This document shows, in pieces, positions 1 to 9,786 of a DNA stretch of 64,000 bases. This DNA comes from Deltaproteobacteria bacterium. GTDB lineage: Bacteria; Myxococcota; Kuafuiibacteriia; Kuafuiibacteriales; Kuafuiibacteriaceae. The notes beneath the pieces were generated by a model. It worked only from the letters and a program-made list of their open reading frames with translations. It did not search any database and was not told where the DNA came from. The stretch covers positions 2,976,001 to 3,040,000 of the forward strand of contig JADJPE010000005.1 in NCBI GenBank assembly GCA_016713425.1, written 5' to 3'. A program made the translations under genes and the position numbers. Each line of letters opens with the position of its first letter. Positions within the stretch are counted from its first letter, which is position 1.

Positions 1-2
1 CC

Positions 3-179
3 GGCGGCCGGTCTGGGGACCGATCCAAGACGGAGATCGTGTCTGTGACCGACGCGAGGCTCAGACCGAAGACAGAGGCCGTCAAGTCCGGCGCGGGGCC
101 GGTCCGGTCCGATGATACCAAGGCGGATACAGAGCGTCCGAAGCGTCGTCCGCCACCCCCGCCCCCGGTACGGAAGTGA
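3..179 (+). CDS. C-terminal end of an unknown protein (5' end outside window)
   Basis: An open frame runs in from the left edge and stops with TGA at 177-179, giving about 58 residues rich in Arg, Lys, Thr and Asp and ending in a short run of prolines (PPPPPPVRK). Its stop overlaps the GTG start of the next gene in a GTGA arrangement, so it is probably the upstream member of the same operon. Too little is present to name a family; the charged, proline-rich tail is probably a disordered end. Confidence 0.5.
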   Translation, partial: GGRSGDRSKTEIVSVTDARLRPKTEAVKSGAGPVRSDDTKADTERPKRRPPPPPPVRK

Positions 180-853
180 GCATCGTGGCAAGCGAGCGTT
201 CGCGCGCGCTGGGCGAAGTGCTTGGCCGCCTCTGTACCGAGCGCCCATCCGCCGGCACGCTGCGGCGGCGCGAAGCTTCGGATCCGCATCCGCATTCGCA
301 TCCGCACCAGCATCCGCACCAGCATCCGCATCAGCATCCGCATCAGCATCAGCCGCAACGGTTGTTGTCTGCGTCGGTGGACGCGGATGGCTCCGGGGCC
401 GAACGGGCGGCGATCGAATTCAGCCCCTGGGTGCCGTCCGGCGCCCGATCGTATCCGGCGCTTCGAGCCCTCTGTTTGGCGTTTGGCGGTAACCGAGAGG
501 CAAAACGAGATCGACCGCCTCCGGTACCCGGGACGTTCTTCCCGGTGCCTCGTCGACCGATCCGTTCGCCCGAGCCGGCCGCAGATCTCGACGGTCTGTT
601 GAGCCTCATGGCTGAAGGTCTGCTGCTTGGCGACGACGGCGAGGGCAATACCCAGATACGCGTGACGCTCAAGGACGAGTTCTTCGCCGGGACTGAGCTC
701 TGGATTCGGGTTGGCGCGGGACGGATTTCGGCCACGTTGCACCCGCCCGACCGAGAAACCTATTTCCTGTTGAATGGACAGATCGAAGGACTCCGGGCCC
801 GACTGATCGCCCGCGGGCTCAGGGTGGAAGAGCTGTCGGTGGCGCATCCGTGA
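176..853 (+). CDS. FliK/YscP-like hook/needle-length control C-terminal domain protein
   Basis: 225 residues from a GTG start that overlaps the previous stop by 4 nt, which supports this start. The N-terminal third has a His-rich tandem stretch (repeats of HPHQ, about residues 38-60) encoded by a CATCCG/CACCAG microsatellite, followed by a Pro/Arg linker. The last 80 residues (LKDEFFAGTELWIRVGAGRI, then a Leu-rich end LRARLIARGLRVEELSV) resemble the C-terminal domain of FliK/YscP-type type III secretion length-control proteins, which interacts with the export-gate switch protein. The assignment rests on pattern memory of that domain, not on a search. No other type III secretion gene is visible in the window, so the upstream gene would be the next test. 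The stop overlaps the next GTG. Confidence 0.45.
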   Translation: MSIVASERSRALGEVLGRLCTERPSAGTLRRREASDPHPHSHPHQHPHQHPHQHPHQHQPQRLLSASVDADGSGAERAAIEFSPWVPSGARSYPALRALCLAFGGNREAKRDRPPPVPGTFFPVPRRPIRSPEPAADLDGLLSLMAEGLLLGDDGEGNTQIRVTLKDEFFAGTELWIRVGAGRISATLHPPDRETYFLLNGQIEGLRARLIARGLRVEELSVAHP

Positions 854-1854
854 GGTCGAACGCGGGGGCGCGCGGGCAGGACCCGTCGCCGCGCAGCGGA
901 TCGTCGATCTGGCCCGTTTACGTCGTCGTCGCGCTGGCAGCATTTCTTACGGTTCTGCTGGCCGCAGTATCGATGTTGGTCGTTCTCTCGGCCGGGAGCC
1001 TGCTGGGCGCCTCGGCGGGGCTTTCGGATGAGGCTTTGAAGCAGCTTTCGAATCGCCTGCGGGAGGAGGCCTCCACGGGGCTTTTCGGATTGGTTGCGGG
1101 CGGCGGCAGTACCTTCCTCGTGCTTGGGCTCCTATCGGTCGTCGCCTCTCGGTCTTGGTCTTGGTCGTGGCGAAGGCCGGTTGCGGCTGAACGTTCGAAG
1201 CACATCGACTGGCTCCGAGCCGACGTGTTCTCTTTGGTGGATCTGGGCCTCACGACGCTTGGGTTTCTCGGCTTGGGTCTCGTGATCGACGAGGTGGTGG
1301 GGACGTTTGCGCTGGATCGATCGGGTTCCTTGTCGGCCTTCAACGAGATCGTCGGGTCGGTCCATGGCGTGGATCGCGCGCTCTTGGCGTTGTTCTTGGG
1401 ATTGGGCGCAGGGGTTGGGGAAGAGATGTTCTTCCGTGGCTACGTTCTCAACCGCATCTGGTTGGCACGCGGCCGTGCGCACGCGCTCTTGGCGAGCAGC
1501 CTGCTGTTCGGCGTCTTTCATGCTGACCTCGTTCATTCGACGCTTGCGACGATCATGGGGTTCTATCTTGGGATGTGCTTCATCTATTCAAAATCGCTTC
1601 CTGCGACGGTGGCCGCGCATGCCCTCAACAACATGTTGGTCGTCAGCCTCTTTGACGTCCACCTCCACCTTGGCCCTCGCTATGACTTTGGGGCGGGTGA
1701 GGGGTCGGGGCTCAGCCTATGGAGCGTCGTCGGTGCTGCGACCGCGACGGTTTGCCTTGTGGCGCTTGCTCGTCGCCATCGAGATGAAGGTACGACCGTG
1801 GCCTGCGCGCACGAAGTCGACGCCATCGACGCGGGATCGCCTCGCGACGCGTAG
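850..1854 (+). CDS. CPBP-family intramembrane metalloprotease
   Basis: 334 residues, GTG start overlapping the previous stop by 4 nt. It is a multi-spanning membrane protein with an N-terminal hydrophobic helix (about residues 20-50). The CPBP (Abi/CAAX protease) signatures are present: GVGEEMFFRGYVLNRI with the paired glutamates and Arg, FGVFHAD with a conserved His, and AHALNNML with the second His-Asn pair. In this family the Glu and His residues bind the catalytic metal in the membrane. The substrate is unknown; family members process prenylated peptides, bacteriocin precursors or regulatory proteins. It is probably co-transcribed with the two upstream genes. Confidence 0.88.
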   Translation: MRSNAGARGQDPSPRSGSSIWPVYVVVALAAFLTVLLAAVSMLVVLSAGSLLGASAGLSDEALKQLSNRLREEASTGLFGLVAGGGSTFLVLGLLSVVASRSWSWSWRRPVAAERSKHIDWLRADVFSLVDLGLTTLGFLGLGLVIDEVVGTFALDRSGSLSAFNEIVGSVHGVDRALLALFLGLGAGVGEEMFFRGYVLNRIWLARGRAHALLASSLLFGVFHADLVHSTLATIMGFYLGMCFIYSKSLPATVAAHALNNMLVVSLFDVHLHLGPRYDFGAGEGSGLSLWSVVGAATATVCLVALARRHRDEGTTVACAHEVDAIDAGSPRDA

Positions 1855-1895
1855 CCTCGCGACGCGTCGTACGTAGCCGGATCGCCCTCGACGTC

Positions 1896-1913
1896 GGCGG
1901 CTAGCTGGCCGCC
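1896..1913. terminator. Possible hairpin between convergent genes
   Basis: GGCGGC (1896-1901) and GCCGCC (1908-1913) can pair around a 6-nt loop where the CPBP gene and hemL converge. It overlaps the last codons of hemL and has no T-tract, so a role in termination is only a possibility. Confidence 0.25.
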
Positions 1914-3196
1914 AGCGAAGTCATCGCGGCGCGTGCTGAGTCGAGCGTTCGATCAACATCGTCCGTGGTGTGGGCGAGTGAGACGAAGTTGGCTTCGTAG
2001 CCCGAAGGCGGGAGATAGATGCCGCGCGCCAGCATCTCGGCGAAGTAGGCCGAGAAGCGGTTGTGATCGGCGGCCTTCGCGTCCGCGAAGTTCTTGAGTG
2101 GGGTGCCATCCCCGAAGTAGAGCGTGAACATTGAACCTACGCGCTGGACACGGCCTGGAATGCCTGTCTCCCTGAGGATGGCCGCGAGTCCCTCGCCGAT
2201 GCGGCGGCTTATCTTCTCGAGTTGATCGTAAAGGCCGGGCGCGCTCAGGTTCTCGAGCGTCTTGAGACCAGCGGCTACGGCGCACGGATTTCCTGAAAGC
2301 GTGCCTGCTTGGTAGACCGGGCCGTCGGGCGCAAGCATGTCCATCACATCCGCACGCCCGCCGAAGGCGCCCAGAGGAAGTCCGCCGCCCACGATCTTTC
2401 CGAACGCGGTGAGATCGGGCGTGATCGCGTAGAGGCCTTGTGCGCCCGCTGCGTGGACGCGGAAGCCTGTCATGACCTCGTCGAAAATGAGGAGCGCGCC
2501 GTATTGGGTCGCAACGTCGCGTAGCGTTTCGAGGAACCCGTTGACGGGTGGCACGAGCCCCATGTTTCCGGCGACCGGCTCCACGATGATCGCCGCAATC
2601 TTCTGGCCGCGTTGAGCAAACAGCTCACGAACGGCTGAGATGTCGTTGTAGGGCAGGCTGATCGTGTGTTTGGCGAAGTCGGCCGGGACCCCCTTCGAAT
2701 CAGGAAGATCGAACGTTGCGACGCCCGAACCCGCCTTCACCAACAGGTGGTCGGCGTGCCCGTGGTAGCAGCCTTCGAACTTCACGATGTCGTCACGACC
2801 CGTAAATCCCCGAGCCAGCCGAAGGGCGCTCATCGTGGCCTCGGTACCGGAGCTGACGAGCCGAACCTTCTGGACGGACGGGACGCGCTTGACGATGGCT
2901 TCGGCGAGGCGGATCTCGCCCTCTGTCGGTGCGCCGAAGCTCGATCCTCGGTCGACGGCGTTCTTGACGGCCTCGACCACACTGGGATCCGCGTGCCCGA
3001 GGATCATCGGACCCCACGAGCCTACGTAGTCGATGTATCCATTGCCGTCTGCATCCCAAACATTGGCGCCCTTGGCGCGCGCGATGAAGAGCGGATCGCC
3101 GCCGACTGACTTGAACGCGCGGACGGGGCTGTTCACGCCTCCCGGAATCACGGCTCGGGCCCGGTGGAGCAGTTCTCGCGAGCGGTCCTTTCTCAT
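1901..3196 (-). CDS. hemL: Glutamate-1-semialdehyde 2,1-aminomutase
   Basis: 431 residues, the usual length for HemL. It converts glutamate-1-semialdehyde to 5-aminolevulinate in the C5 route of tetrapyrrole synthesis, in the cytoplasm, with pyridoxal phosphate. Visible signatures are the N-terminal [28 protein letters not shown], the FDEVMTGFR block, and [17 protein letters not shown], which holds the PLP-binding Lys near residue 265. The C-terminal half keeps the GTLSGNP motif. It stands alone, convergent with the CPBP gene and ahead of the kinase gene on the same strand, about 155 bp away. Class-III aminotransferase alternatives are unlikely given the HemL-specific N-terminus. Confidence 0.97.
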   Translation of the reverse strand: MRKDRSRELLHRARAVIPGGVNSPVRAFKSVGGDPLFIARAKGANVWDADGNGYIDYVGSWGPMILGHADPSVVEAVKNAVDRGSSFGAPTEGEIRLAEAIVKRVPSVQKVRLVSSGTEATMSALRLARGFTGRDDIVKFEGCYHGHADHLLVKAGSGVATFDLPDSKGVPADFAKHTISLPYNDISAVRELFAQRGQKIAAIIVEPVAGNMGLVPPVNGFLETLRDVATQYGALLIFDEVMTGFRVHAAGAQGLYAITPDLTAFGKIVGGGLPLGAFGGRADVMDMLAPDGPVYQAGTLSGNPCAVAAGLKTLENLSAPGLYDQLEKISRRIGEGLAAILRETGIPGRVQRVGSMFTLYFGDGTPLKNFADAKAADHNRFSAYFAEMLARGIYLPPSGYEANFVSLAHTTDDVDRTLDSARAAMTSLAAS

Positions 3197-3296
3197 CGGT
3201 GGGGCAACCTACGACGGAACCCGAGAGAGAGCCAGAGGAATGCGCCCAGCCATGTGCCAGAAGGCGAGCACACATGCTCCGAGCCGGATCCGCGAG

Positions 3297-3343
3297 CCTG
3301 CCTACAAGCCCACCCGCGACCCTGCCTACAAGCCCACCCGCGA
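3297..3343 (+). repeat. Two-copy 23-bp direct repeat
   Basis: A 23-bp unit containing CCTACAAGCCCACCCGCGA occurs at 3297-3319 and again, identical, at 3321-3343. It lies in the short non-coding gap between hemL and the kinase gene. No function is visible; it may be a slippage product. Confidence 0.7.
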
Positions 3344-3352
3344 ATCCAGAAC

Positions 3353-5782
3353 CTAGAACTTTGCCCGACCGTTGCTCGACGCCCGATCGCCTTTCGGACG
3401 TCGCTCGCTCGATCTTACATTGAGGGTGCTTTCCGAGGCCTCGAGGTAGAGAGTCTTCTCTTCCCCCGCCTCGAGCCGGACAACCACTTCTCGAGGTGTG
3501 GACCCAGACCGATCCCGAACCGAGATGGTATGGTTGACGCCTGGGAGCAGCGGGATGCCCTCTTCGAGGGATGGCGTTGGATCTGCGCCCAACGCATCGC
3601 TCGGAACGTCGGTCGTCTCGCGTCCGTCGACCTCGATCAGGGCGGGGCCATCCACGACGATGCGAAGCTTTGCCATGGTTCCTTTCCGCGGAACGGGCCG
3701 CAGCACTTCGACCGTCTCGCGTGGAACGACCTGCACGGCGGCTTCCACATCCTCAAACTGTCCGCCCCCGATGTGGAGCGTGTAGGTCCCGGCGGGAAGC
3801 GTCTTCGACAGCGGCGTTCGTCCGATATTCTTGCCGTCAAGGCGCACGTCGATGCCGGAGGGCTCGCTCTTGACGCGCACCATCCCTTCTTCGCCTTCGA
3901 GCTCTTGCCGTACTCGAACGAAGCGCGTTTCACTCAACGTGATGCTCCGAACAGCCGTCTTGTAGCCATCAAGGGCGAACTCGATCTCGTGTTCTTTGAG
4001 GTCGTGGGGTCGTGCGAATGCGATCGGTGTCGTCCCCTCGATTCGTTGACCGTCGAATCGAATTGCGGCGCCGGCGGGCTCGCTGTCGATGAGGATGAAG
4101 ACTTCGTCCGGGTTCTCGCCCGAAGGTGACGCTGGGGCGTTGGCCATCTCCTGCGTTCTGAACGTCGATTCCATCGTGCTGTGGCTTCCGACTTGGTGTC
4201 CGTAGACGGCCCCGGCGATCCCAGCGGCGAGTACGATCAAGCCGGCCTGGAGCAAGAAGCTACGGCCTCGGCTCGCCTTCAGCGCCTGGATCTGGGTCAA
4301 TCCTGGTCTGAGGTCGCGTCGACCGATTGGGCGCTTTGCGCGAGCACCGGGCGCGTCTGAGGCTTGCTCGGCTGGCCTTCGAGCCCCCTTGTCGCTGGCG
4401 CCCTTCTCGCCGGCGCCCTTGAGCGCCGCAGGTTTCTTGGCGCTGCGGTCTTGAGGCGGAGCGTCGTGTTGGGGCGCCGGGCGCGCCTCCCCAGCGCTCG
4501 GAGATTCGGCTGCTCGGTTCACCGGATCGCGTGGGCTGGTCGCGGACGGTGGTGCAGCCGGCGCGGGGACCGGAGCTGGCGTCCCCATCTTCGCCGGTCG
4601 CGAAACCAGGGCCGAAGCAGAAGACGCAGCAGAAGCAGAAGCAGAAGCAGACGCGAGAACTGAAGCCGGGGGCGGGCCCGGCGGCGGTGCGTTCTCCTCG
4701 TCGCGCTGAGGCTGACGTTGGGGCTGTGGTTGAGGCTGAGGCTGAGGCTGAGGTTGGCCTTGAGCCCAGCGGTCGACTGGCTCGGTCGGCGGGCGCTCAG
4801 CGGCCGGACCGACAACCGATGCGAGTGCGAGAACACCGGTCGAGGTGCCGCTGCCACCGGGGGCGTCGGGCGACGAAAACAGGGTGCCCATGTAGGCGGC
4901 AAGATCGTTTGCGCCCGCAACCTCGTGGGCGCGTGCTGCGTACTCTCCGAGGGCGCGCTCAAACTCGGCGGCGCTTTGGTATCGATCTGCGCGCTCCCTC
5001 GAAAGTGCCTTCAGGCAGATCTCTTCCAGCTCGCTGGATATGCGCGCGTTGATCCGCGTCGGGGGTGTGACGTCTGCGTTGCGCATCAGGTTGAGCGTCG
5101 AGAAATCGCTGGAGCCCGCAAAACAGCGCTCGCCTACCAGGAGTTCGTAGAGAACGATGCCGACGTTGAAGAGATCGCTGCGGCAGTCCAGCGGTTGTCC
5201 GCGCGCTTGTTCCGGCGACATGTAGCCATATTTGCCCTTGAGGATGCCGACCGCTGTCTTGTTCGCGATCGACGAGGCCTTGGCGATCCCGAAGTCCGTG
5301 ATTTTGACCTCGCCCATGAAAGATACGAGGACGTTGTGAGGGCTGATGTCACGATGGATCAGGCCGAGTGGAGCACCCGAAGGGTCGGTCTTGGTGTGGG
5401 CGTATTGAAGGCCACGGCAAATCTCACGTGCGAGCGCGATCGCGATGCCCGCTGGAACATCCTTCCCGGTGAGCTGCGCCGCGCGAATGACCTCCGAAAG
5501 GTCCTTCCCCCGGATGTACTCCATGACGATGAAGTATTCGCCGCTGGCTGATACGCAGAGGTCGTGGACTTGGACGATGTTTGCGAAGCTGAGCGTTGCG
5601 GCCAACTTGGCTTCGTTGACGAACATCGAGACGAAGCTTTCGTCCTCCGTGAGGTGCGGGAGGATCTTCTTGACGCAAACTTCCTTCTCGAATCCATGGA
5701 AACCCGTGGTCTTGGCGCGATAGACTTCGGCCATACCCCCTTTCGCGACCATTTCGAGGATTTCGAATTTCTTCAGCGACAT
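3353..5782 (-). CDS. Membrane-anchored Ser/Thr protein kinase with PEGA domains
   Basis: 809 residues from ATG at 5782, chosen because the kinase fold begins right there (MSLKKFEILEMVAKGGMAEVYRAK); an upstream in-frame ATG at 5878 would add 32 atypical residues. The kinase domain covers about residues 3-265: glycine-rich loop, VCVKK lysine, LIHRDISPHNVLV catalytic loop, ITDFGIAK and YMSPEQARG activation segment. A long Ala/Pro/Gln/Ser-rich linker follows, carrying in-frame (GCAGAA)n and (GGCTGA)n DNA repeats. A single transmembrane helix lies at about 505-528, and two PEGA-type repeats at about 555-695 are predicted extracytoplasmic. The architecture, and the SPHN instead of KPEN in the catalytic loop, are typical of myxobacterial Pkn2-type kinases. 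It is divergent from the TPR gene. Confidence 0.93.
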   Translation of the reverse strand: MSLKKFEILEMVAKGGMAEVYRAKTTGFHGFEKEVCVKKILPHLTEDESFVSMFVNEAKLAATLSFANIVQVHDLCVSASGEYFIVMEYIRGKDLSEVIRAAQLTGKDVPAGIAIALAREICRGLQYAHTKTDPSGAPLGLIHRDISPHNVLVSFMGEVKITDFGIAKASSIANKTAVGILKGKYGYMSPEQARGQPLDCRSDLFNVGIVLYELLVGERCFAGSSDFSTLNLMRNADVTPPTRINARISSELEEICLKALSRERADRYQSAAEFERALGEYAARAHEVAGANDLAAYMGTLFSSPDAPGGSGTSTGVLALASVVGPAAERPPTEPVDRWAQGQPQPQPQPQPQPQRQPQRDEENAPPPGPPPASVLASASASASAASSASALVSRPAKMGTPAPVPAPAAPPSATSPRDPVNRAAESPSAGEARPAPQHDAPPQDRSAKKPAALKGAGEKGASDKGARRPAEQASDAPGARAKRPIGRRDLRPGLTQIQALKASRGRSFLLQAGLIVLAAGIAGAVYGHQVGSHSTMESTFRTQEMANAPASPSGENPDEVFILIDSEPAGAAIRFDGQRIEGTTPIAFARPHDLKEHEIEFALDGYKTAVRSITLSETRFVRVRQELEGEEGMVRVKSEPSGIDVRLDGKNIGRTPLSKTLPAGTYTLHIGGGQFEDVEAAVQVVPRETVEVLRPVPRKGTMAKLRIVVDGPALIEVDGRETTDVPSDALGADPTPSLEEGIPLLPGVNHTISVRDRSGSTPREVVVRLEAGEEKTLYLEASESTLNVRSSERRPKGDRASSNGRAKF

Positions 5783-5883
5783 GTGGTCGGAGCCCGGATT
5801 ATCGCTGACCCTTCCATTCACTTCAACGGCCCAGTAGCATTCGAATCCTGGGGCCGGCGTGTGGCCAGGCGCAGGCATACCCG

Positions 5884-8800
5884 ATGACCGACGAGCCCAA
5901 TGAAACGCCACGCCTAAAAGCTCTTCGCCGCCTCCTTGCGGACGACCCGCGCTCGCTGGCGTTTGTCTCCTTGGCCGAGGAGCTGGCGCGCCTCGGCCAG
6001 TTTGAGGAGGCGTCGGCCGTGGCACAGCGCGGCCTTCTCTCGCACCCCGACTCGGTCGCTGGTCGGCTCGTCTTGGCGGGCGCGGAGGCGGAGCAAGGGC
6101 GCGTTCGCGACGCGCTCGAGCAGATCAAGCGCGCGCTGCTCATTGATCAAGAGAACCCAAGGGCGCTGGCGCTCATGGGACAGATTCTTCTCAACCGCGG
6201 TTTGACCGAACGGGCCGCTCAATTTCTGGCTCACGCCGTGAAGCTTGCGCCGGAAAACGCGACGTACCGAGGGCTTCTCGAGCGCGCGCAGGGGCAAGGC
6301 GCGCCGTCGCCGGCGCGGTCTGATGACGTCGCGCGCTCGGGCCCAGCGGCTTCCGGCGTTGCGCAGTCCCTGGCTGGCGCCTTCGAGGGCACCCATCCCG
6401 AACCGAACCCCCCTCAACCGATGGGTGGACCGCTGCGGGGGCGGGGTGGTGTCCCGGTCTTGACTGCCGAGCAATTTCGGATCGCGGGCGGTCCCTGGGG
6501 CGCCGAAGCATCCGATGATGATCTCGATTCACCGGACCCTGTTGCGGAATCTCGACGGACGGTCTTCGACCTCAACATTGCACAGCGCCTCGAGGCCCTG
6601 CCGTCGTCGGACGATGGCGATGCGCTGCCTGAGGAGCCCACGCGCTTCGACGACCGTCCGCCCGCGCTGGTGAGACCAAAGATGGGAGGAAGCGCCGCGG
6701 AGTACAGTCAGTTGGTACGCGCGGAGGCTGCGCGCCGCGCTCGGGCCCCGTTTGCGGAAGTCATGGGCGATGAAGAACTCACCCGGGTGAGCCCTCCGAA
6801 GCGACCGTCGGGTGGGTCACCGGGGGCGAAGCTCGATCGCTCGCGTATCGAATCCGCTCACGGCGTCGAACCGCCCGTCCAGCGTTCTCTCGCGGCAGAG
6901 CCTGCGCGTGCCGTTGAGCCTGCGCGTGCCGTTGAGCCTGCGCGTGCCGTTGAGCCTGCGCGCGCCGTTGAGCCTGCGCGCGTTGAGCCTGCGCGCGCGG
7001 TTGAGCCTGCGCGCGTTGAGTCTGCGCGCGTTGAGCCTGCGCGTGCCGTTGAGCCTGCGCGCAGTGAGCCTGCGCGCAGTGAGCCTGCGCGTGCCGTTGA
7101 GCCTGCGCGCAGTGAGCCTGCGCGCGCCGTTGAGTCTGCGCGCGTTGAGCCTGCGCGTGCCGTTGAGCCTGCGCGCGTTGAGCCTGCGCGTGCCGTTGAG
7201 TCTGCGCGTGCCGTTGAGTCTGCGCGCGCGGGCGAATCCGGGCCGTCCCCCGACGCCTCGGCCCGCGCATCGAAAGCGGTTGGTCCTCTGGCGACGCGCA
7301 TGGTGGACCAGGCTTTGTGGGCGCTCCTCGGAAGGCGGGATGGCGACGCGCCGCCTTCGCCGTCAAACGTTCCGCCTGGCGCAGGGGCCGACGCGTCGCC
7401 CTCGGTTTCGCCTTTGTCATCGGGCCGGACGAAACCTCCCCCGGGGGGCCGGGCGGGCGGCGCGGTGCCGGAAAATGCGCCCGCGGTGGTTGGTCAACAC
7501 GCCGGAAGGCCTTCGGCGGACGATGCGAAGACCGATCGTCCGAACGCCGTGGTTGTGCCGACCTCGAAGCGTCTTGGGACGCTCGCCCGTGTGGCGGCCG
7601 TCCTTGTTGCCTCGGCGTCGTCCTTCTTGATTGGCTACCGATTCACGGCGCCCACGGCTTCCGATTCGAGCATTGCCACGGAAGAGCTTCGAGGGCTGGC
7701 GCTCGATCTCGAGCGCGGGGGTTTGGCGGCGCTGTTGCGTGCGGAGTCGAACGCGCTGTCCTTGAGGCGTAGTACGCCCGATCTGACGCCGATCGTTTCC
7801 GCCGTACTGGCAGAAAGCTATGCGCATCAGTACCGTTCATTTGGTGGGGCGCGGTCGCTCCGCACCAAGTCCGAGGACGCGCTTCGGGCGGTGCCCGAAG
7901 GTGGCGAAACGCTCGAGTCTTTGGCCGCCCGCGCGCTGCTCGCGGAGTCGTCTCCGCAACGTCTCGAAGTACGGGCCGCGCTCGATGCGGCGGCAAGTCG
8001 CTACGAGCGTTCGCCGAAGTTTTGGACGCTTCGCGGGATACTCGCCGAGGGCGAGGGTAAGGACCGTGAGGCCTTGAGTTCCTTCTATCGGGCGCTCTCT
8101 CTCAACCGCAATCGTCGCAGCACTTTGCTCCAGCTCGCCCGCTGGCACGCACGGCACGGGCGTGCCAGGACCGCGTTTCAGTACTACGATGACATCTTGT
8201 CGCAGGACAGCTATGCCGAGGATATCGAGGTTGTCCTCGACCGCTATGTCCTCGGTCAGATCACCGCCGAAGACGAATCCGAAAGTCGAACCATTACGAC
8301 CCTCGCCGGACTTGTCCGTGACGAGCTCGTCAATGTCGCGAAGGCCGAAACGGCGCGTACGGCGGTTGCTTTTGCGCTCTCTTTGTTCGCGAAGGACGAC
8401 GACGTGGCTGGACTCAATGAGCTGGAGCGGGCCCAGGGTGCATTCGAAGACAGCCCCTCGTTTCAGGCGGCGCTGGGCGGCGTGTTCTTGGTCGCGGGCG
8501 ATTGGTCGGCCGCCGAGCAGCTCTTCGAACGTGCGGAGGCCCTCGATCCCGACAACCTTCAGCGTCTGGTAGATTTGGCGTGTGCTCGCTACGGCAAGCG
8601 GGCGTTGCTCGAGCCTGAGCCCTCTCTCCGCGGCGCCGCCCCGGCGTCCGCGGGGGCGAAGCCGCCATCGCCAAGATCATCCATACGACCGTCCATCGGC
8701 TCCTCGCCGAACCTCGCCCCTCTTGAGTCGTCCCCGATTCCAATGCCCTTCGGGGTCTCTCGGTTCGTGCATGGTCGATTCTCGATCGTCGAGAGCGAAC

Positions 8801-9786
8801 CAAGCGGTGCCGTCTTCCCAGAGCGTGCGTTCGCCCAGATCCTTGCGGCGAAGGACGAGCCCGAAGCCGTGAGGGATGCGCTCGAGATGGCTTCCTTGCT
8901 CGCGCTTGCCGAGCATTTTCTTTCCAAGGGGCGGTTCGATCAAGCAGAGGACTTCCTGCGTGAGGCTGAAGCCGCCGCGGCCGCCAAGTCGAGGGCCCCA
9001 GCAGCCAAGGCAAACTTTCAGGGAAGTGCTAAGGCAAACACAAACGCAAACGCAAACGCAAAGGCCACGGCCAGGGCACGGGCCCTTCTCGGGCGCCTTC
9101 ATCTTCAGAAAGGCGAGCGCCGGCAGGCGCTCGATGCGCTCAAAGACGCGCATGCGATCGATCGCGACGACATTTCGGTTCGCTTCGCGCTGGCGGAGGC
9201 CTATTTGGCGAATGGGCGACCGATCGAGGCCATCGACATTCTCGAAGCGCTCGACCGCGAGGGCGTCGTCTCGCCTGCGCGACAGGTTGAGCTGGCACGT
9301 CTCAAGGTGAAGCGCGGTGATCGCGACGGCGCCCTGAAGCGCATCCGATCGTTGGTCTCGTTTCTGCCCAAAGACCTCGGTGTACGCCTGGCGCTCGGCG
9401 AGGTGCTGCGGGCGTCGGGCACGCCGGATGCGGATATCGTGGCCGCGTACGCCGACATGTTCGCCGTCGAGCCGGGCCTGAGCCCGAAGCGTCTCCCCGG
9501 CGGCGCCGCGTCTTTTGGGGTGGCGGACTTGCTGTACTTGGGGCGGGCCGCCCTCGAGCGCGGTGCGCGCCGCCGCGGTCTATCGTTCCTGCGGGCGGCT
9601 GCGTCGGCGGCCGACGCGCGCGAGAAAGCAGACCTTGGCGTCGACTTCTATTTGGGTAAGGCGCTCGTCGACCATCGGGCGTCTCGACGCGAAGGGCTTA
9701 GGCTCCTTGATCGATTCGTGCGAAGCCGCCCGAGCTCACGCACCTTGGAGGCCGAGGCGCGGGCGCTGAGGCGTGGAGCGCGCTGA
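5884..9786 (+). CDS. Large TPR-repeat membrane protein with EPARAV low-complexity region
   Basis: 1300 residues. Residues 1-130 form TPR-like helices (LAEELARLGQFEEASAVAQR and onward). A disordered middle part contains about 25 in-frame copies of Glu-Pro-Ala-Arg-(Ala-Val) at about residues 337-450. A single transmembrane helix lies at about 566-588, and the remaining 700 residues are again TPR-like tandem helices, probably outside the cytoplasm. A scaffold in a surface or periplasmic complex, or a partner of the divergent kinase, is plausible but inferred. An (AAACGC)n stretch near 9029-9062 encodes NANANA. The TGA stop overlaps the ATG of the next gene by 1 nt, so the two are coupled. Confidence 0.85.
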   Translation: MTDEPNETPRLKALRRLLADDPRSLAFVSLAEELARLGQFEEASAVAQRGLLSHPDSVAGRLVLAGAEAEQGRVRDALEQIKRALLIDQENPRALALMGQILLNRGLTERAAQFLAHAVKLAPENATYRGLLERAQGQGAPSPARSDDVARSGPAASGVAQSLAGAFEGTHPEPNPPQPMGGPLRGRGGVPVLTAEQFRIAGGPWGAEASDDDLDSPDPVAESRRTVFDLNIAQRLEALPSSDDGDALPEEPTRFDDRPPALVRPKMGGSAAEYSQLVRAEAARRARAPFAEVMGDEELTRVSPPKRPSGGSPGAKLDRSRIESAHGVEPPVQRSLAAEPARAVEPARAVEPARAVEPARAVEPARVEPARAVEPARVESARVEPARAVEPARSEPARSEPARAVEPARSEPARAVESARVEPARAVEPARVEPARAVESARAVESARAGESGPSPDASARASKAVGPLATRMVDQALWALLGRRDGDAPPSPSNVPPGAGADASPSVSPLSSGRTKPPPGGRAGGAVPENAPAVVGQHAGRPSADDAKTDRPNAVVVPTSKRLGTLARVAAVLVASASSFLIGYRFTAPTASDSSIATEELRGLALDLERGGLAALLRAESNALSLRRSTPDLTPIVSAVLAESYAHQYRSFGGARSLRTKSEDALRAVPEGGETLESLAARALLAESSPQRLEVRAALDAAASRYERSPKFWTLRGILAEGEGKDREALSSFYRALSLNRNRRSTLLQLARWHARHGRARTAFQYYDDILSQDSYAEDIEVVLDRYVLGQITAEDESESRTITTLAGLVRDELVNVAKAETARTAVAFALSLFAKDDDVAGLNELERAQGAFEDSPSFQAALGGVFLVAGDWSAAEQLFERAEALDPDNLQRLVDLACARYGKRALLEPEPSLRGAAPASAGAKPPSPRSSIRPSIGSSPNLAPLESSPIPMPFGVSRFVHGRFSIVESEPSGAVFPERAFAQILAAKDEPEAVRDALEMASLLALAEHFLSKGRFDQAEDFLREAEAAAAAKSRAPAAKANFQGSAKANTNANANAKATARARALLGRLHLQKGERRQALDALKDAHAIDRDDISVRFALAEAYLANGRPIEAIDILEALDREGVVSPARQVELARLKVKRGDRDGALKRIRSLVSFLPKDLGVRLALGEVLRASGTPDADIVAAYADMFAVEPGLSPKRLPGGAASFGVADLLYLGRAALERGARRRGLSFLRAAASAADAREKADLGVDFYLGKALVDHRASRREGLRLLDRFVRSRPSSRTLEAEARALRRGAR
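6895..7232 (+). repeat. In-frame tandem repeat encoding EPARAV/EPAR
   Basis: A degenerate tandem array of 12- and 18-bp units of the form GAGCCTGCGCGTGCCGTT. All unit lengths are multiples of three, so the array only lengthens or shortens a Glu-Pro-Ala-Arg-rich linker in the TPR protein. Adjacent units are near-identical, pointing to recent slippage expansion. Confidence 0.9.

Noticed and set aside
6895..7232. Repeat array that could be mistaken for CRISPR
   Set aside because: Units of 12/18 bp are contiguous, have no unique spacers and stay in frame as Glu-Pro-Ala-Arg; no cas genes are present.
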